A stretch of 64,000 nt of DNA from Mantamonas sphyraenae (lineage: Eukaryota; CRuMs; Mantamonadidae), in assembly GCA_026936335.1 (NCBI GenBank), contig JAPMXV010000006.1, positions 124,001 through 188,000 of the forward strand, in the 5' to 3' direction. Within the stretch, counting starts at the first letter, position 1. Each line of letters begins with the position of its first letter. Under the pieces are notes generated by a model. That model was not told the DNA's origin. It did no database searches and saw nothing but the letters and a program-made list of their open reading frames with translations. Below are positions 31,187 to 41,880 of this stretch, piece by piece. Both the position numbers and the translations under genes were made by a program.

Positions 31187-34100
31187 TCATTTTCGCGCTC
31201 GTTTGCGAGCTGATCTCCGCGTGTTTCTTTTCGGGGGCGCTTCCTCTTCCTCTTCCTCCTCCTCCTCGGACGACTGCTCGTCGGAAGAGGCGGACGACGA
31301 CGCCTCATCATCATCATCATCATCATCCTCTTCTTCTTCTTCCTCCTCCTCCTCCTCGATCTCCAATTCCTCGTCGTCGTCTTCATCCTCGTCATCACGC
31401 TCGCGTTTCGTGCCTCGCGCTGGCTGCGGCGTGCGAATTGCCTGAATGAGCGCTCGGATGCGGTCGGCTGCAGCCATTTTGGGCTTAAATTCGGCCACTT
31501 GGATGTCTTCATCCATGGCAGCGCTGCTGGCTGCCTCTGCCGCGATGCTGTCGCCTGCCACATCAAACGACAGACCTGCCATGTTCTGCAATGTGTAGTT
31601 GATCATAAACGTGTCGCGCAGCATTCGAGTCGACCGTTCAAAGTGTTTTTCGGTGTACGGGATAACTCCCTGCAGCACTTCCTTGATTCCCTGCAGCTCG
31701 GCGAGCTTGGCCGCAGAGTTGAGCCGCAGGATGGAGCCCAGCACAATCTGTGCCGTTTCTGATGTACGTGACTGTGTGTTCCAATCGCGGATAAACAACA
31801 GACACCTGTGCAGGTGCTGTGTGCGCAGCGAGCCGACAATGTCGTCCAACAGCGGCCATTCCGGTTTGCTTTCCAACGACACAACCTCCATGGACTTGTT
31901 GGTCTGCTTGTTGCTGTTGCTGTTGCTCTCGTCCTGGCTCTCGTCTTCAGAGCCCCCCACGTTGTTCTCCAGAGCCATGACCCGCTCCATGTCAAACGTC
32001 TGGAACTTTTCAAAAAGCGGCACCCATGGCTGTGTGTTCCTGCGGTCCAGCTCGATGACGGTGTCCAACACACCCAACGTGCGTCGTGGTTGCTCCATCT
32101 CCAGGGCCAGCTTCAGCGCCTGCTTGTACTGCTTGTCGCGCAACAGGTTTTCCAAATCCTGCTGCTTTACAAGCAGCTCCTGCTCCGCCGCAACCGCCTG
32201 TTCCTCCTCCTCCACCGTGCAATCACGCCACACTTTGATGCACGAGTCTCCCGAGCCCGTGAGAAGTTTCTTGCCGTCCTCGTGTACCGCCAGCGCCCAA
32301 ATCTTGTCGTCGTGGGCATCGACCGTCTGCACGCACTCGTTGTTCTTGATCGTCCACAGCTTCAGCAGGCCGTCGGAGCCACACGAAGCAAGCTGCATGC
32401 CCAGCGTCACGAAGCATACCTTGAGCACGCTGTTCGTATGGCCCTCAAACGTGCGCAAGCAGGTGTAGTCGTTCAGGGACCACAGTTTGATGGTTCGGTC
32501 GCTGCTGCACGACGCCAACACTCGATCCACAGTGGAAAAGGCCACGCTCCACACTCCTCGTTTGTGACCTCGCATCGTGCCCAGAAGTTCCTCGCTTTCC
32601 ACGTCGTACACTTTGATCGTTCGGTCCTGCGACCCTGTCGCCACCAGCTTGTCGTTTGGCGACACACACACAGTGTTGATGTCCTTGGCGTGTGCTTTGG
32701 TGGTAAACAGGGCGCGCAGCTGCTCGGGAGCCTCCTCTTCTTCGTCCTGATCTTCTTCATCGTGACCCTCGAGCATCCGCTCACGCCGCTGTGCCAGCTT
32801 GCCGTTGATCAGACTCTGCTTGAGGGCTTGGATGTCCCACACCTTGATGGTTGTGTCCTGGCTGCCGCTGACAATGTACTTTGCGTTGCGTGGGGCGATA
32901 GCCACCGCACCCACGGCCTCGGTGTGTCCTGTGCCCACAGCCAGACAGCGACGCGTCTCTGTGTCCCACACACGCACAGTGTTGTCTTTGGAGCTGCTCA
33001 CAAGCAGACCCAGGCGTGCGATGGCGTCCACACAGAGCACAATGTCCTTGTGGCCGGTCATGGCCTTGTAGTCAAACGTGTCCGTGTTGAAGATGCGCAG
33101 CTGGTCTGAGTTGGTGGCCACCACCACTCGGTTGTCTCCCAGGAAGCGAGCGTCAATCACTTCGTCGTTGTAGCCCACCATCTGCTTGTGTGCCACGAGG
33201 CCGCGTTCGGCGTCAACGGCATACACCAGCATCTCCTGCTCCTCCGTCACAATCACCACCCGGCCCTCCTTCTCCAGCACATGCAGCTGCACAATATTTT
33301 TGGCTGCCTCTGTGCTCCCGTGCGTCACGTCTTGTTTGTACACCTCTGTGCCCGTGTGGCCGTCCAGCACGCGCACCTGGCCCTTGGCCCCGCCCACCAT
33401 CACATAGTCCGTCTTGTGCACCTCCCTCCTCTCGACGCGTGCCTTTCGCTGCTTGCCCTTGCCCGTCACCACACGAACCTTGATCTGCTTCGTCTTCATG
33501 CCCGGCAACACCATGCTGTGGGGCAACGCACACATCGTTTCCAGCGTCTCGTACAGCAGATGCGTGCGTCCAAACTCCACCACCTCCCGCGACGACGACC
33601 CCTGAGCCTGTTCGTCATCATCATCCTCGTCATCATCGTCGTCCTCGCTGTCCGCTGCCGCCTTGTGTTTCGTTACGGCGTTTGCCATGTTCCAACTGTT
33701 CACCACCTTGTCGCGTCCCGCGGTGAACATGGACTTGCCGTCGTGAGAAAACACCATGCTGGTGGGACTGCTCATGTGTTCTTTAAGGACGGCGATGCAG
33801 CGACTGAGGTTGAGGTCCCAGACGCGCACGGTGCTGTCGTCGCTCGCAGACACGAGAAGCAAAGCGTCCGGATGGAAGCGCACACCGGTCACAATGGCCT
33901 GGTGGCCACGCAGGTTGTGTGTGCAGTACCCTTTGTCCGCGTCCCACACGCGCACCGTCTGGTCGCTGCTTGCCGTTGCCAGCAGCGTGCCTGTGCTTTC
34001 CATGTCCATGTCCAGAACCGGCGTCGCGTGTGCCTGTGCGTGCGTGCGTGTTGTGTGTGTGTGCAATGGACATCGTGTCCCCAATCCGTTGTCAGCACGC

Positions 34101-34646
34101 TCGTCTTTCCGTGCACCTGTGTTTCCTCCCGCTACGTCGTCGCCTCACCTTGAACGCCCGCACTTGCGTTGCATTTGCGGCTTTGTCCGTCGTCGCATCC
34201 AGGGTCACTGCCCACTGCGACACCCGCAAACTGCGGCTGCCCACAAATACGTGTCTGTCATCCGGGGACACGCACAGTGACGTGACCACGTCTTCGTCCT
34301 GTGAGTGAGGTGTGTCGTGTCATTGTGTTGCGCATGGTGTGTGAGCGCCGGGTCAATGCATGCCGGACTTTTCCAAGCTCCGCAGTCGCCCCACCCGTCC
34401 CCTGCCCACGTCGGCGTGCACACATACCCCTGCAATGGTGCACACAACACGCCCATCCTCGATGCGCAGCACGTTGACCCGGTCCACACAGCTGCACACA
34501 AGGTGTCGCTGGTCCCGTGTCAGCAGGATCTTTCCGCCTGCGTACGTCCGGTTCAGCTCCGCCTGCATGGCAAACGCCTTGCGCACGTGTGTCTCCACCT
34601 CTTGCTCCTCCGTCCCGCCGCTCGTCTCCAACACTTGCGTTGACAT
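31187..34646 (-). CDS. TBL3: U3 processome WD40 protein UTP13/TBL3
   Basis: Exons 34646-34428, 34298-34149 and 34033-31187 (1071 residues; human about 808). Introns begin GTATGT and GTGAGG, and all phases are 0. There are twelve or more WD40 repeats (ATASSDQTVRVWD, SASDDSTVRVWD, VSGSQDTTIKVWD, ATGSQDRTIKVYD, ASCSSDRTIKLWS, LTGSGDSCIKVW), making two beta-propellers, with an acidic insert after the third repeat. The UTP13 C-terminal helical domain follows (NLLRDKQYKQALKLALEM, then FIRDWNTQSRTSETAQIVL). The end is a long Asp/Glu run and an Arg/Lys tail typical of nucleolar proteins. UTP13 is part of the UTP-B subcomplex that binds pre-rRNA with U3 snoRNA. It is divergent from CUL1, with 72 bases between starts. 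Confidence 0.93.
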
Positions 34647-34718
34647 GGCGCGTTGGCAGCGCCTGCGCGACCGGCCGCAGACGAACCCCCTCGTTTTCCG
34701 CCCGCCGCCCTTCCGACC

Positions 34719-37639
34719 ATGTCTGCCCGGCCCAAGAAAGTCAATCTGGAAAAGGCCTGGCCTATTCTGGAGCAGGTGGTAAGTTGTGTGGTGGCCATAC
34801 GACGCGTCGGCGAGCGCCTTGAGTTGACACAAACGCTCCACATCGCCGCCCCAACACCAGGTGAACAAACTCCTCTTTGAACTCAACGATGGCGTTGACA
34901 AGAGCTCGTGGATGAAGGCCTTCACCATCGCCTACAACTACTGCGCGTACACAGACAACCGCCAGCACCGCACCACGCCCCTGGGCCGGCGTGACCGCGA
35001 CCAGAGCACAGCCGGCGCGTCGTTCCAGGGTGAACCCCTGTACAAGCGCCTTCTCGCTCTGCTCACAGACCACTGCCAGGATCTTGCAGGCGTAAGTGTC
35101 ACCGGCCGGTCTGGTCCACACACGCACGCACGCACGCACGTACGCATGCACTTTGTGGGTCGGGGTTGCAGCTCCGTTTGTGCTTTGGGGTCTTGGGCCC
35201 AACCCGAATTCCCTCCGGTTGCTTGCTATCCCATCGGCGGTCGTTTCCTACCGACCCATATGACCCTTTCCACGCACCCATTCGCATTGCTGCATCCCAT
35301 CGTGCATGGATTTGCTCATCTGCGTCGACGTGCATCTCCTCGTCGGCGGCCTGGCCTCTTTCGCGCAGCCGCCGTCGCTCTTGTGTCGCCGATTCAACCT
35401 GTGCCCGTGCTGGCGTTGGCCCTGCTGCACGCCACACAGCTTCCCTAGCCTTCCACTCACCCTGGACACATGCACACATGTGCTGTACACCCCGTTGCGT
35501 GTCTGGCATGGCAGTCATCCAGCTCGTTGACGGGCGTGAACCTGCTCAATTTTTACAGCCAGAACTGGGAGCGGTATCTTGCAGCGACCAAGTTCGTCAA
35601 CAACCTCTTTGACTACCTTAACCGCCACTGGGTCAAGCGCCAGCGCAACGAGGGCCACCTGGACATCCAAAAGGTCGACATCATGGCCAAGATTGTATTC
35701 CGAGACCACCTGTTCAACCAGGTGAGCATGCGGTTGCAGCACGCAGTCCTGGACCAAATCGAAAAGGAGCGCAAGGGCGACCAGGTCGACCACGACGTGT
35801 TGCGAACCACATTGGACTCCTTTGTGCGCCTGGGCATCCGAGACAGCGCACCCACAGAGCTGTCCACCTCCCTCTACTTCAGCATGTTTGAGGAGGCCTT
35901 CCTCGCCGCAACAGAGGACTTTTACAACGCCGAGTCCCAGGCCTTTATGGCCCAAAACTCGGTGTCCGATTACATGAAGCAAGTGGAGACGCGGTTGGAG
36001 CAAGAGCAGGCTCGTGTGCACAACTACCTGCACTCCAGCTCCGAGAAGGCCCTCATGAACGGCTGCCAGAACGTCCTTGTGGAACGGCGCCGCACCATCA
36101 TCGAGGCCCAGTTTGAGCACCTGCTACTCAACGACATGCGTGAGGATCTCGGGCGTATGTACAAGCTGCTATCTCGCGTGCCGCTGGGTCTGGAGCGTAT
36201 GCGCTCGCAGCTGGAGCAGCACATCGAGGCAACCGGCCTCACCGCCATCCAGCAGGTGGCCAACAACTCCTTGGACAAGCCCGACGTGTATGTGGAGACC
36301 ATTTTGGGCGTGCACGCACAATTCCGTGAGTTGGTCGAGCAGGCCTTTGCGAGCGACAGTGGCTTTGTGGCCGCCCTCGACCGCGCTTGCAAGCGTTTTA
36401 TCAACGACAACGAGGTGTGCCGCATGACCAAGGATCCACACAAGTCACCCGAGCTTCTTGCCAAGTACACAGACCCAGGTGATGCGCAAGCGGCACGAAG
36501 AAGCCGAGATGGAGCGCAAGCTGAACGATATTGTGAGTTTTTCAGTTTTCAGCGAGTTCCATCTCCTTTGCCTGCGCACACATGCACTCTCCCTCCCGCC
36601 GCACACACTCACTCTCTCTCACACACACCGACTCACACACTCTCGTACACATGTGCCTCATGATGCCACCCCGCAGATGACTCTTTTCAAGTTTCTGGAC
36701 GACAAGGACGTATTCCAGAAGTTCTACTCGGCTCGTTTGTCGAAACGGCTAATCAACCACACATCCACGGACGAAGACTACGAGTCGCAGATGATTGCGC
36801 GGCTCAAGGCAGAGAACGGGTACGAGTACACACAGAAGTTGCAGCGCATGTTTACAGACATCGGCCTGAGCAAGGACGTCAACGACCGGTTCGAAACGTA
36901 CACGAGCGAAAAGGGCATCGAGCTGCCCATTGACATGAGCGTCCTTGTGCTTGCCACGGGATCGTGGCCATTGCAACCGCCCACGTCTGGCTTCAACGCA
37001 CCGGCCGAGCTGGAGCACAGCATGCAGGTGTTCCAGGACTTTTACCTGTCGTCGTACAACGGACGCAAGATGACATGGCTGCCGCAGCTGAGCAAGGCCG
37101 ATCTGGTGCCCACGTATTTGTCGCAGCGCCACCTTTTCTCCGTGAGCACGTACCAGCTGGGCGTCCTGCTGCTGTTCAACGAGCAAGACACATACAGCAT
37201 GGACGAGTTGTCTACCATCAGCGGGTTGAATCCGATGACATTCAACGCCACCATGCAGGCGCTGACAAAGACAAAGGTGCTCAAGTGCTCGGATCCGGAG
37301 CTGAGCGGTTCCAGCACGGTGAGGTTGAACACATCGTTCAAGTACAAGAAGCACCGCATCAACTTGAACATCAAGATTGCCTCGGTGCAAGCCGCAGACG
37401 ACGAGGAGACACGCAAGGTGGTCGAGGAGGACCGCAAGATCCTTATCCAGGCTGCCATTGTGCGCATCATGAAGTCGCGCAAGACGATGAACCACATCAA
37501 CCTCATCACCGAGGTCATCACACAGCTGCAGAGCAGGTTCAACCCGCGCGTACCGGTCATCAAGAAGTGCATCGAGCTCATGATTGAGAAGGAGTACATC
37601 GAACGCAAGAGCAAAGATGTGTACCAGTACGTCGCATAA
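34719..37639 (+). CDS. CUL1: Cullin-1 scaffold of SCF ubiquitin ligase, with an apparent +1 frame break
   Basis: Exons 34719-34778, 34861-35091, 35515-36532 and 36677-37639. Correcting one extra base in exon 3 gives 756 residues (human CUL1 776). The N-terminal SKP1/F-box-binding repeats are present (LFELNDGVDKSSW; NWERYLAATKFVNNLFDYLNRHWVKRQ). The cullin homology domain has MTLFKFLDDKDVFQKFYSARLSKRL, RQ-like core and TGSWPLQ. The C-terminal winged helix carries the neddylation motif IVRIMKSRK with the acceptor Lys, ending QYVA. At 36474-36476 a CCC run puts YTD and VMRKRHEEAE in different frames, although together they align over a conserved CUL1 block. Intron 2 is the longest in the window (423 bases). 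CUL1 bridges SKP1/F-box substrate receptors to RBX1. Confidence 0.9.
35092..35514 (+). other. Longest intron in the window (423 bases, CUL1 intron 2)
   Basis: GTAAGT to GGCAG. It contains an ACGC repeat near 35120-35150. An antisense open frame (35518-35099) is present, but it is Arg/Ala-rich and unlike a real protein. No RNA gene was recognised. Confidence 0.6.
36471..36484 (+). other. Frame break in CUL1 at a CCC run
   Basis: Codons up to GAC (36472-36474) are in one frame; from CAG (36476-36478) onward the conserved protein continues one base later. Dropping one C restores a continuous cullin. A 64-base GT...AG interval at 36415-36478 would also restore frame, but it would remove the conserved SPELLAKY block. 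Confidence 0.75.
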
Positions 37640-37738
37640 ACGATGAATTCACCAACAACGCGCTCTCGCGCTCCTACCCATGATTGCGCACCAACCGCAA
37701 CCCTCGGCACGGGAGGACGTGTTGTGTCGTGCCCCGCT

Positions 37739-38284
37739 CTACAGGTCGGCGAAACCTTGATTTCCACCAATGCACTTGTCCACCACGCTGCGCAGCTGCG
37801 GGTTTTCTGTGGCAGCCACAATGCGCTCTTTGTCGTTGAGCTGCTTGTTGACCTCGTCCTCGGTTTCGTGGCTGCCTTTGCTGACGTAGATTTCCACCTT
37901 GTACTTGGTGTCCAGTTCCTCCTGGAGCTTTGTTCGTATGCACAGACCAATCAAAGTGGCCATGGAGCAGTGGGCCACGGTGGGTGTGAAGCGCACAATG
38001 ACCAGCTTGTCGTCGTTGTCCACCTCAATGAGCTCTTCCGAAAGCACACCAAGCTGCTCCAGCGAGTACGGGTGCTCGGGGTCGCGGATGTTGCGCACCA
38101 TCTCAAACACATCCCATTCGTCCACTTCCTCGAAATCCTGGGCCAGAACCTCGGCCAGGGTCATGGTGGGAGCCTTTTTGCTGCTGCTGCTTCCGGCTTG
38201 GACCTTCTTTTTCCGCTCCACGTTGCTTAGATCCCGCACCACCGGGTCTGGGTTCACCAGAGGGCCACTCACGAACGAGCTCAT
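37739..38284 (-). CDS. CIAO2B: MIP18-family cytosolic iron-sulfur assembly protein
   Basis: Single exon, 181 residues from ATG 38284. The family core is intact: DVFEMVRNIRDPEHPYSLEQ, then FTPTVAHCSMATLIGL with the reactive Cys, and VNKQLNDKERIVAATENP. The N-terminal ~55 residues (with SSSSKK) exceed those of the human protein. CIAO2B, with CIAO1 and MMS19, targets Fe-S clusters to apoproteins such as polymerases and helicases. The frame stays open upstream, but the chosen Met leaves 112 bases to the divergent carrier gene. It converges on CUL1 with 99 bases between stops. Confidence 0.93.
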   Translation of the reverse strand: MSSFVSGPLVNPDPVVRDLSNVERKKKVQAGSSSSKKAPTMTLAEVLAQDFEEVDEWDVFEMVRNIRDPEHPYSLEQLGVLSEELIEVDNDDKLVIVRFTPTVAHCSMATLIGLCIRTKLQEELDTKYKVEIYVSKGSHETEDEVNKQLNDKERIVAATENPQLRSVVDKCIGGNQGFADL

Positions 38285-38396
38285 GGGTGTGACGGCTCTC
38301 TCTGGTTGTGGGTCTGGTGTGGGTTGATTTGATGCTACCAGCGCGACTGGCCACAAACCTTCCCTTCCTTTTCCCCCTGTCCTGGTCTGAGCAGCC

Positions 38397-39835
38397 ATGT
38401 TTGCCCGTTGTGGTTTGTCATCCTCTGCAGGCATGTCCTGTGGCACTGCAATCGTGTGTTCTACGCAGTACGATTCGTTGTCGCCAGCCGGCGCCGTTCC
38501 AGGCTCCAAGTCGCCGTTGTTGGCGGCTGCCGTCCACGCAGCAGGTGTGCATGCGTCCGAATCGGCGGACGTGGTTGCCTTTGCACCCAAAGAGGCGATT
38601 GCGTCCGAAAAGGCGGCGCAGGAGTCCCAGAAGGCGGCAGGCAACCCGTGGCCCGGCCAGCTTGCAGCCGGCGGCCTCAGTTGCATGACGGTGTCATTTA
38701 GTAGGTGTGAAGGGCAAGCAGAATGGGAGAATGGACATGTGTACAGGCGATGTGGCGTGTGGCGACACTAACAAGGCAACGTGTGCGGTTGTACTGCAGT
38801 TTTGAATCCCATGGACGTTGTCAAGGTGCGAATGCAGACGCAGAACGAATTGTCCAAGGCCGATCCAAGCACACCGAAGCGCTACACCAGCTTCCGTCAA
38901 GCGTTCCAGAAGATTGCGCGTGAGGAGGGGTTGGCAGGTCTGACCAAGGGATGGCAGCCGTCGATGCTGCGCGAAGCGTCCTACTCGTCGCTGCGCATGG
39001 GTCTGTACCAGCCCATCCGCGATGCACTGTCGCATGGCGAGGAGGAAATCTCGTTGGGCAACAAAATCATTGCCAGCATGACGTCGGGAGCGCTGGGATC
39101 TGTGATTGCCAACCCGACAGACCTTGTGAAGATTCGCTTTCAGTGCGAGCTGCCTGACCAGAAACCGCGGTACAGGGGCACCATGCATGCGTTTGCCGAG
39201 ATTGCACGTACTGAGGGTGTGGCCAATGGCCTGTACCGTGGAGCGGCGGCCACGACGCTACGTGCCGCTGTGCTGACCGCAGGCCAGTTGGCAAGTTACG
39301 ACCACACCAAACACACCCTCGTCAAAAACATGGGCTACGAAGACGGTTTTGGCGTCCATCTCATTGCCAGTCTCGTAGCGGGTCTCACCGCCACAACAGC
39401 CTCCTCTCCTGTCGATGTCATCAAGACGCGCTACATGAACTCGCAGAAGGCTGCCACCACAGGAGGCTCCCCGCTCTACTCTAGCCCTCTGGACTGCTTC
39501 ATCAAGACAGTGCGCCACGACGGTGTCCTTTCTCTCTTTCGAGGATGGGTCCCCAATTGTGAGTTGTGTCGTGCCGTGGGATATGATTGTGTGTTTCTTT
39601 GTGCCGTGGCGCTGACCTCTCCTCCCCTTCCACCCGCGTGTGTGTGTGTATGTGTGCAGACCTCCGCTTGGGCCCCCATTTCATTGTGTCGTTGCCGTTG
39701 TATGAGCAGTTGCGCAAGTTGTTTGGTGTCGGGTTATCTGTCTTAGTCAGCGCGCGCGCTGTGGTCAGCAACGAAACGCCGAAATGGACGAAGAACAACC
39801 ACGAAAGAAGGTCACAGAGGTGCGTCTTGAGATAG
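38397..39835 (+). CDS. Mitochondrial carrier (SLC25, UCP/dicarboxylate-carrier-like)
   Basis: Exons 38397-38700, 38800-39558 and 39660-39835 (412 residues). All three carrier signatures are present: LNPMDVVKVRMQ, ANPTDLVKIRFQ and SSPVDVIKTRYMN, each followed by a glycine-containing matrix helix. The third signature and the preceding SYDHTKHTLVKNMG resemble uncoupling-protein and DIC/OGC-type carriers. A ~85-residue Ala/Ser-rich N-terminal extension precedes TM1 (QLAAGGLSCMTVSF). After GPHFIVSLPLYEQLRKLFG the frame runs on for ~35 residues. Its last 52 bases overlap the proposed start exon of the NADPH oxidase in another frame. The real C-terminus may be shorter by splicing, or the oxidase may start elsewhere. 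Substrate uncertain; inner mitochondrial membrane. Confidence 0.87.
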
Positions 39836-41804
39836 TGCAGCGAGGAGAGACGGGTTGCGTTTGTTGCACATGGCCACAGAGTGAGGATGTTTTTGTGGCT
39901 GACACAGGAAGCAGATCACCAAGATCGACGTGCAAAACTGGTTCCACAACGACGGCCTCAAGGCTGTGTGGCTCGTCATCTACTTTGTCATCAACGTGGC
40001 CATCTTTTTTGACACCTATGCCAGTACGTTGGATGCGTGTGCGTCGCATGCGCTGTGTAGGCGCTACCGGAGTGTGAGCAGCCGCGAACGCTTCTCCCTT
40101 GCTCACATGCCCACCCCCGTTTGCTTGACACAGAGTACGCCGAACGACCTGTGTACAATGTCCTCAAAGAAGGCGTGACCTTTGCGCGCGGATGTGGTGC
40201 TCTTCTGAAATTCAACTGTGCCCTCATTCTGCTGCCGGTGTGCCGCAATTTCCTGACCTGGTGCGTTTGGCCGTCCACCTTGGCTCGGTTTTCCCCTCCG
40301 CTCACCCGTTGCTCGCCCACAGGCTGCGTGGCACCTTTATCAACCACTACATGCCCATTGACTCGAACATCGAGTTCCACAAACTCGTCAGCTACGTCAT
40401 CCTGGTCTCCGGCTCTGTGCACACGTAGGTTCTGCGAGCGTCGGACGGCGCCATCTCGTGATCGAAGGAAGGCTCGAGGCTTTCTGCTTGGAGGCCTCCC
40501 TCCCGTGGCCCCTGTGGCTTAAATGCTGCGCCGCACACGCATACGCGCGCGCACACACTCACTGTCCCCCACACCCACCCACACACAGCATGGCGCACAT
40601 GTACAACTTTACGGCGCTGTCCAAGGCTGGCGAAGGCCCGGTGAACGCTCTGATTGGCTCAAGCTTCCCCGAGGGCTCACTGACCCCAGGCAACCTGCTG
40701 TGGGGCACGCTGCCGGGCTTTACGGGATTGGTTATCTGTCTGGTAATGCTGCTGATGTACAGCAGTGCGTGGACGCCTGTGCGGCGGCCACACTTTGAGG
40801 CGTTTTGGTATACCCACCACCTGTTCATTGTGTTCCACGTCTGCCTGCTGCTCCACGGCGCCCAGAATCTGCTGGAAGCGGCCAGTTTCTACTGGTGGTT
40901 CATGGTGCCGGGCTTCATGTACCTTGTGGAGCGCATTGTGCGTGCGGTGCGTGCTCGCCAGTCGACGACGCTTGTGCAGGCGTACGAACATCCGTCGCGT
41001 GTGTTGGAAATCCGAGTGTCCAAGCCGGCCTTCAAGTACCACGCTGGCATGTACCTGTTCCTGTGTTGCCCCTACGTGGCCAAGCACGAGTGGCATCCGT
41101 TCACCATCACCTCGTCACCCGATGAGCCCTTTGTCAGCGTACACATCCGCATGGTGGGCGACTTTACCAAGGCCCTGGGCAACCTGCTGATCAAGAGCGA
41201 GCACGCAGAGAGCATTGCGCGCACGTCGCTGGATCCGGACGGCAACCCCATCCTGCAGATCGACGGCGGCTTTGGTACGGCCTCTGCCGAGATTCTGGAC
41301 TACCCCGTGAGCATGTTGGTGGGCGCAGGCATTGGCGTGACGCCGTTTGCTTCCATCCTGAAGCACATCCGCTACGTGGTGGAGACGCAGATGGGTCGCA
41401 TCCCGCTGAAGAAGGTGTACTTTTTCTGGATCAACCGCGACAAGGAGGCCTTTGAATGGTTCCAGGAGCTGCTGAGTGCGCTGGAGGTGGAGAGCGAACG
41501 TGGTTCTCGCTTCCTGGCCATCTGCACGTACCTGACAGGAAAGCTGAGCCAAGACGAGGTGCTGGACATTGTGTACGACGACAGTGGCGAAGACACCATC
41601 ACGGGTCTCAAGACAGGCACCAACTTTGGCCGTCCCAACTGGACCAAGATCTTCAACGACCTCAGCCAGGTGCACTACGGCGAGGACATCGGCTGCTTCT
41701 TCTGCGGCCCGCCCGTGCTCGCCAAGGTCTTGTACACCAACTGTGTCCGCCTCACCATGGCAGAGGGTGACACCAAGTTTACCTTTCACAAGGAGAACTT
41801 CTAA
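39784..41804 (+). CDS. NOX2-like: gp91phox-type NADPH oxidase (NOX2-like)
   Basis: Exons 39784-39819, 39915-40023, 40134-40260, 40323-40424 and 40589-41804 (529 residues; human NOX2 570). The family core LKFNCALILLPVCRN is present. Helix III reads FHKLVSYVILVSGSVHTMAH, and its two heme-ligand His (FHK and VHT) are kept. The helix V His pair lies in YTHHLFIVFHVCLLLHG. The FAD motif is HPFTITSSPDEPFVSVHIR. The NADPH motifs are DGGFGTASAEIL, GAGIGVTPFASILK and FCGPPVLAK, and the C-terminus is the NOX2-like HKENF. There is no EF-hand region. The enzyme transfers electrons from NADPH across the membrane to O2, making superoxide. The 36-base first exon (MDEEQPRKKVTE) is the least certain part. Intron 3 is only 62 bases. 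Confidence 0.93.
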
Positions 41805-41880
41805 GCAACGACAAATGAACGTGCACTCTGCTGCCATTGATCCGTAGCGCACGGACGGAGACAACCAGTTCCGGCCGGCG

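Noticed and set aside
35099-35518. Antisense 139-codon frame inside CUL1 intron 2
   Set aside because: Low-complexity Arg/Ala/Cys composition including ACGC-repeat-derived residues; no sign of a real protein.
36415-36478. A 64-base intron in CUL1
   Set aside because: Its size is possible here (60 and 62-base introns exist) and it restores frame, but it would delete the conserved KSPELLAKY block, so an indel is more likely.
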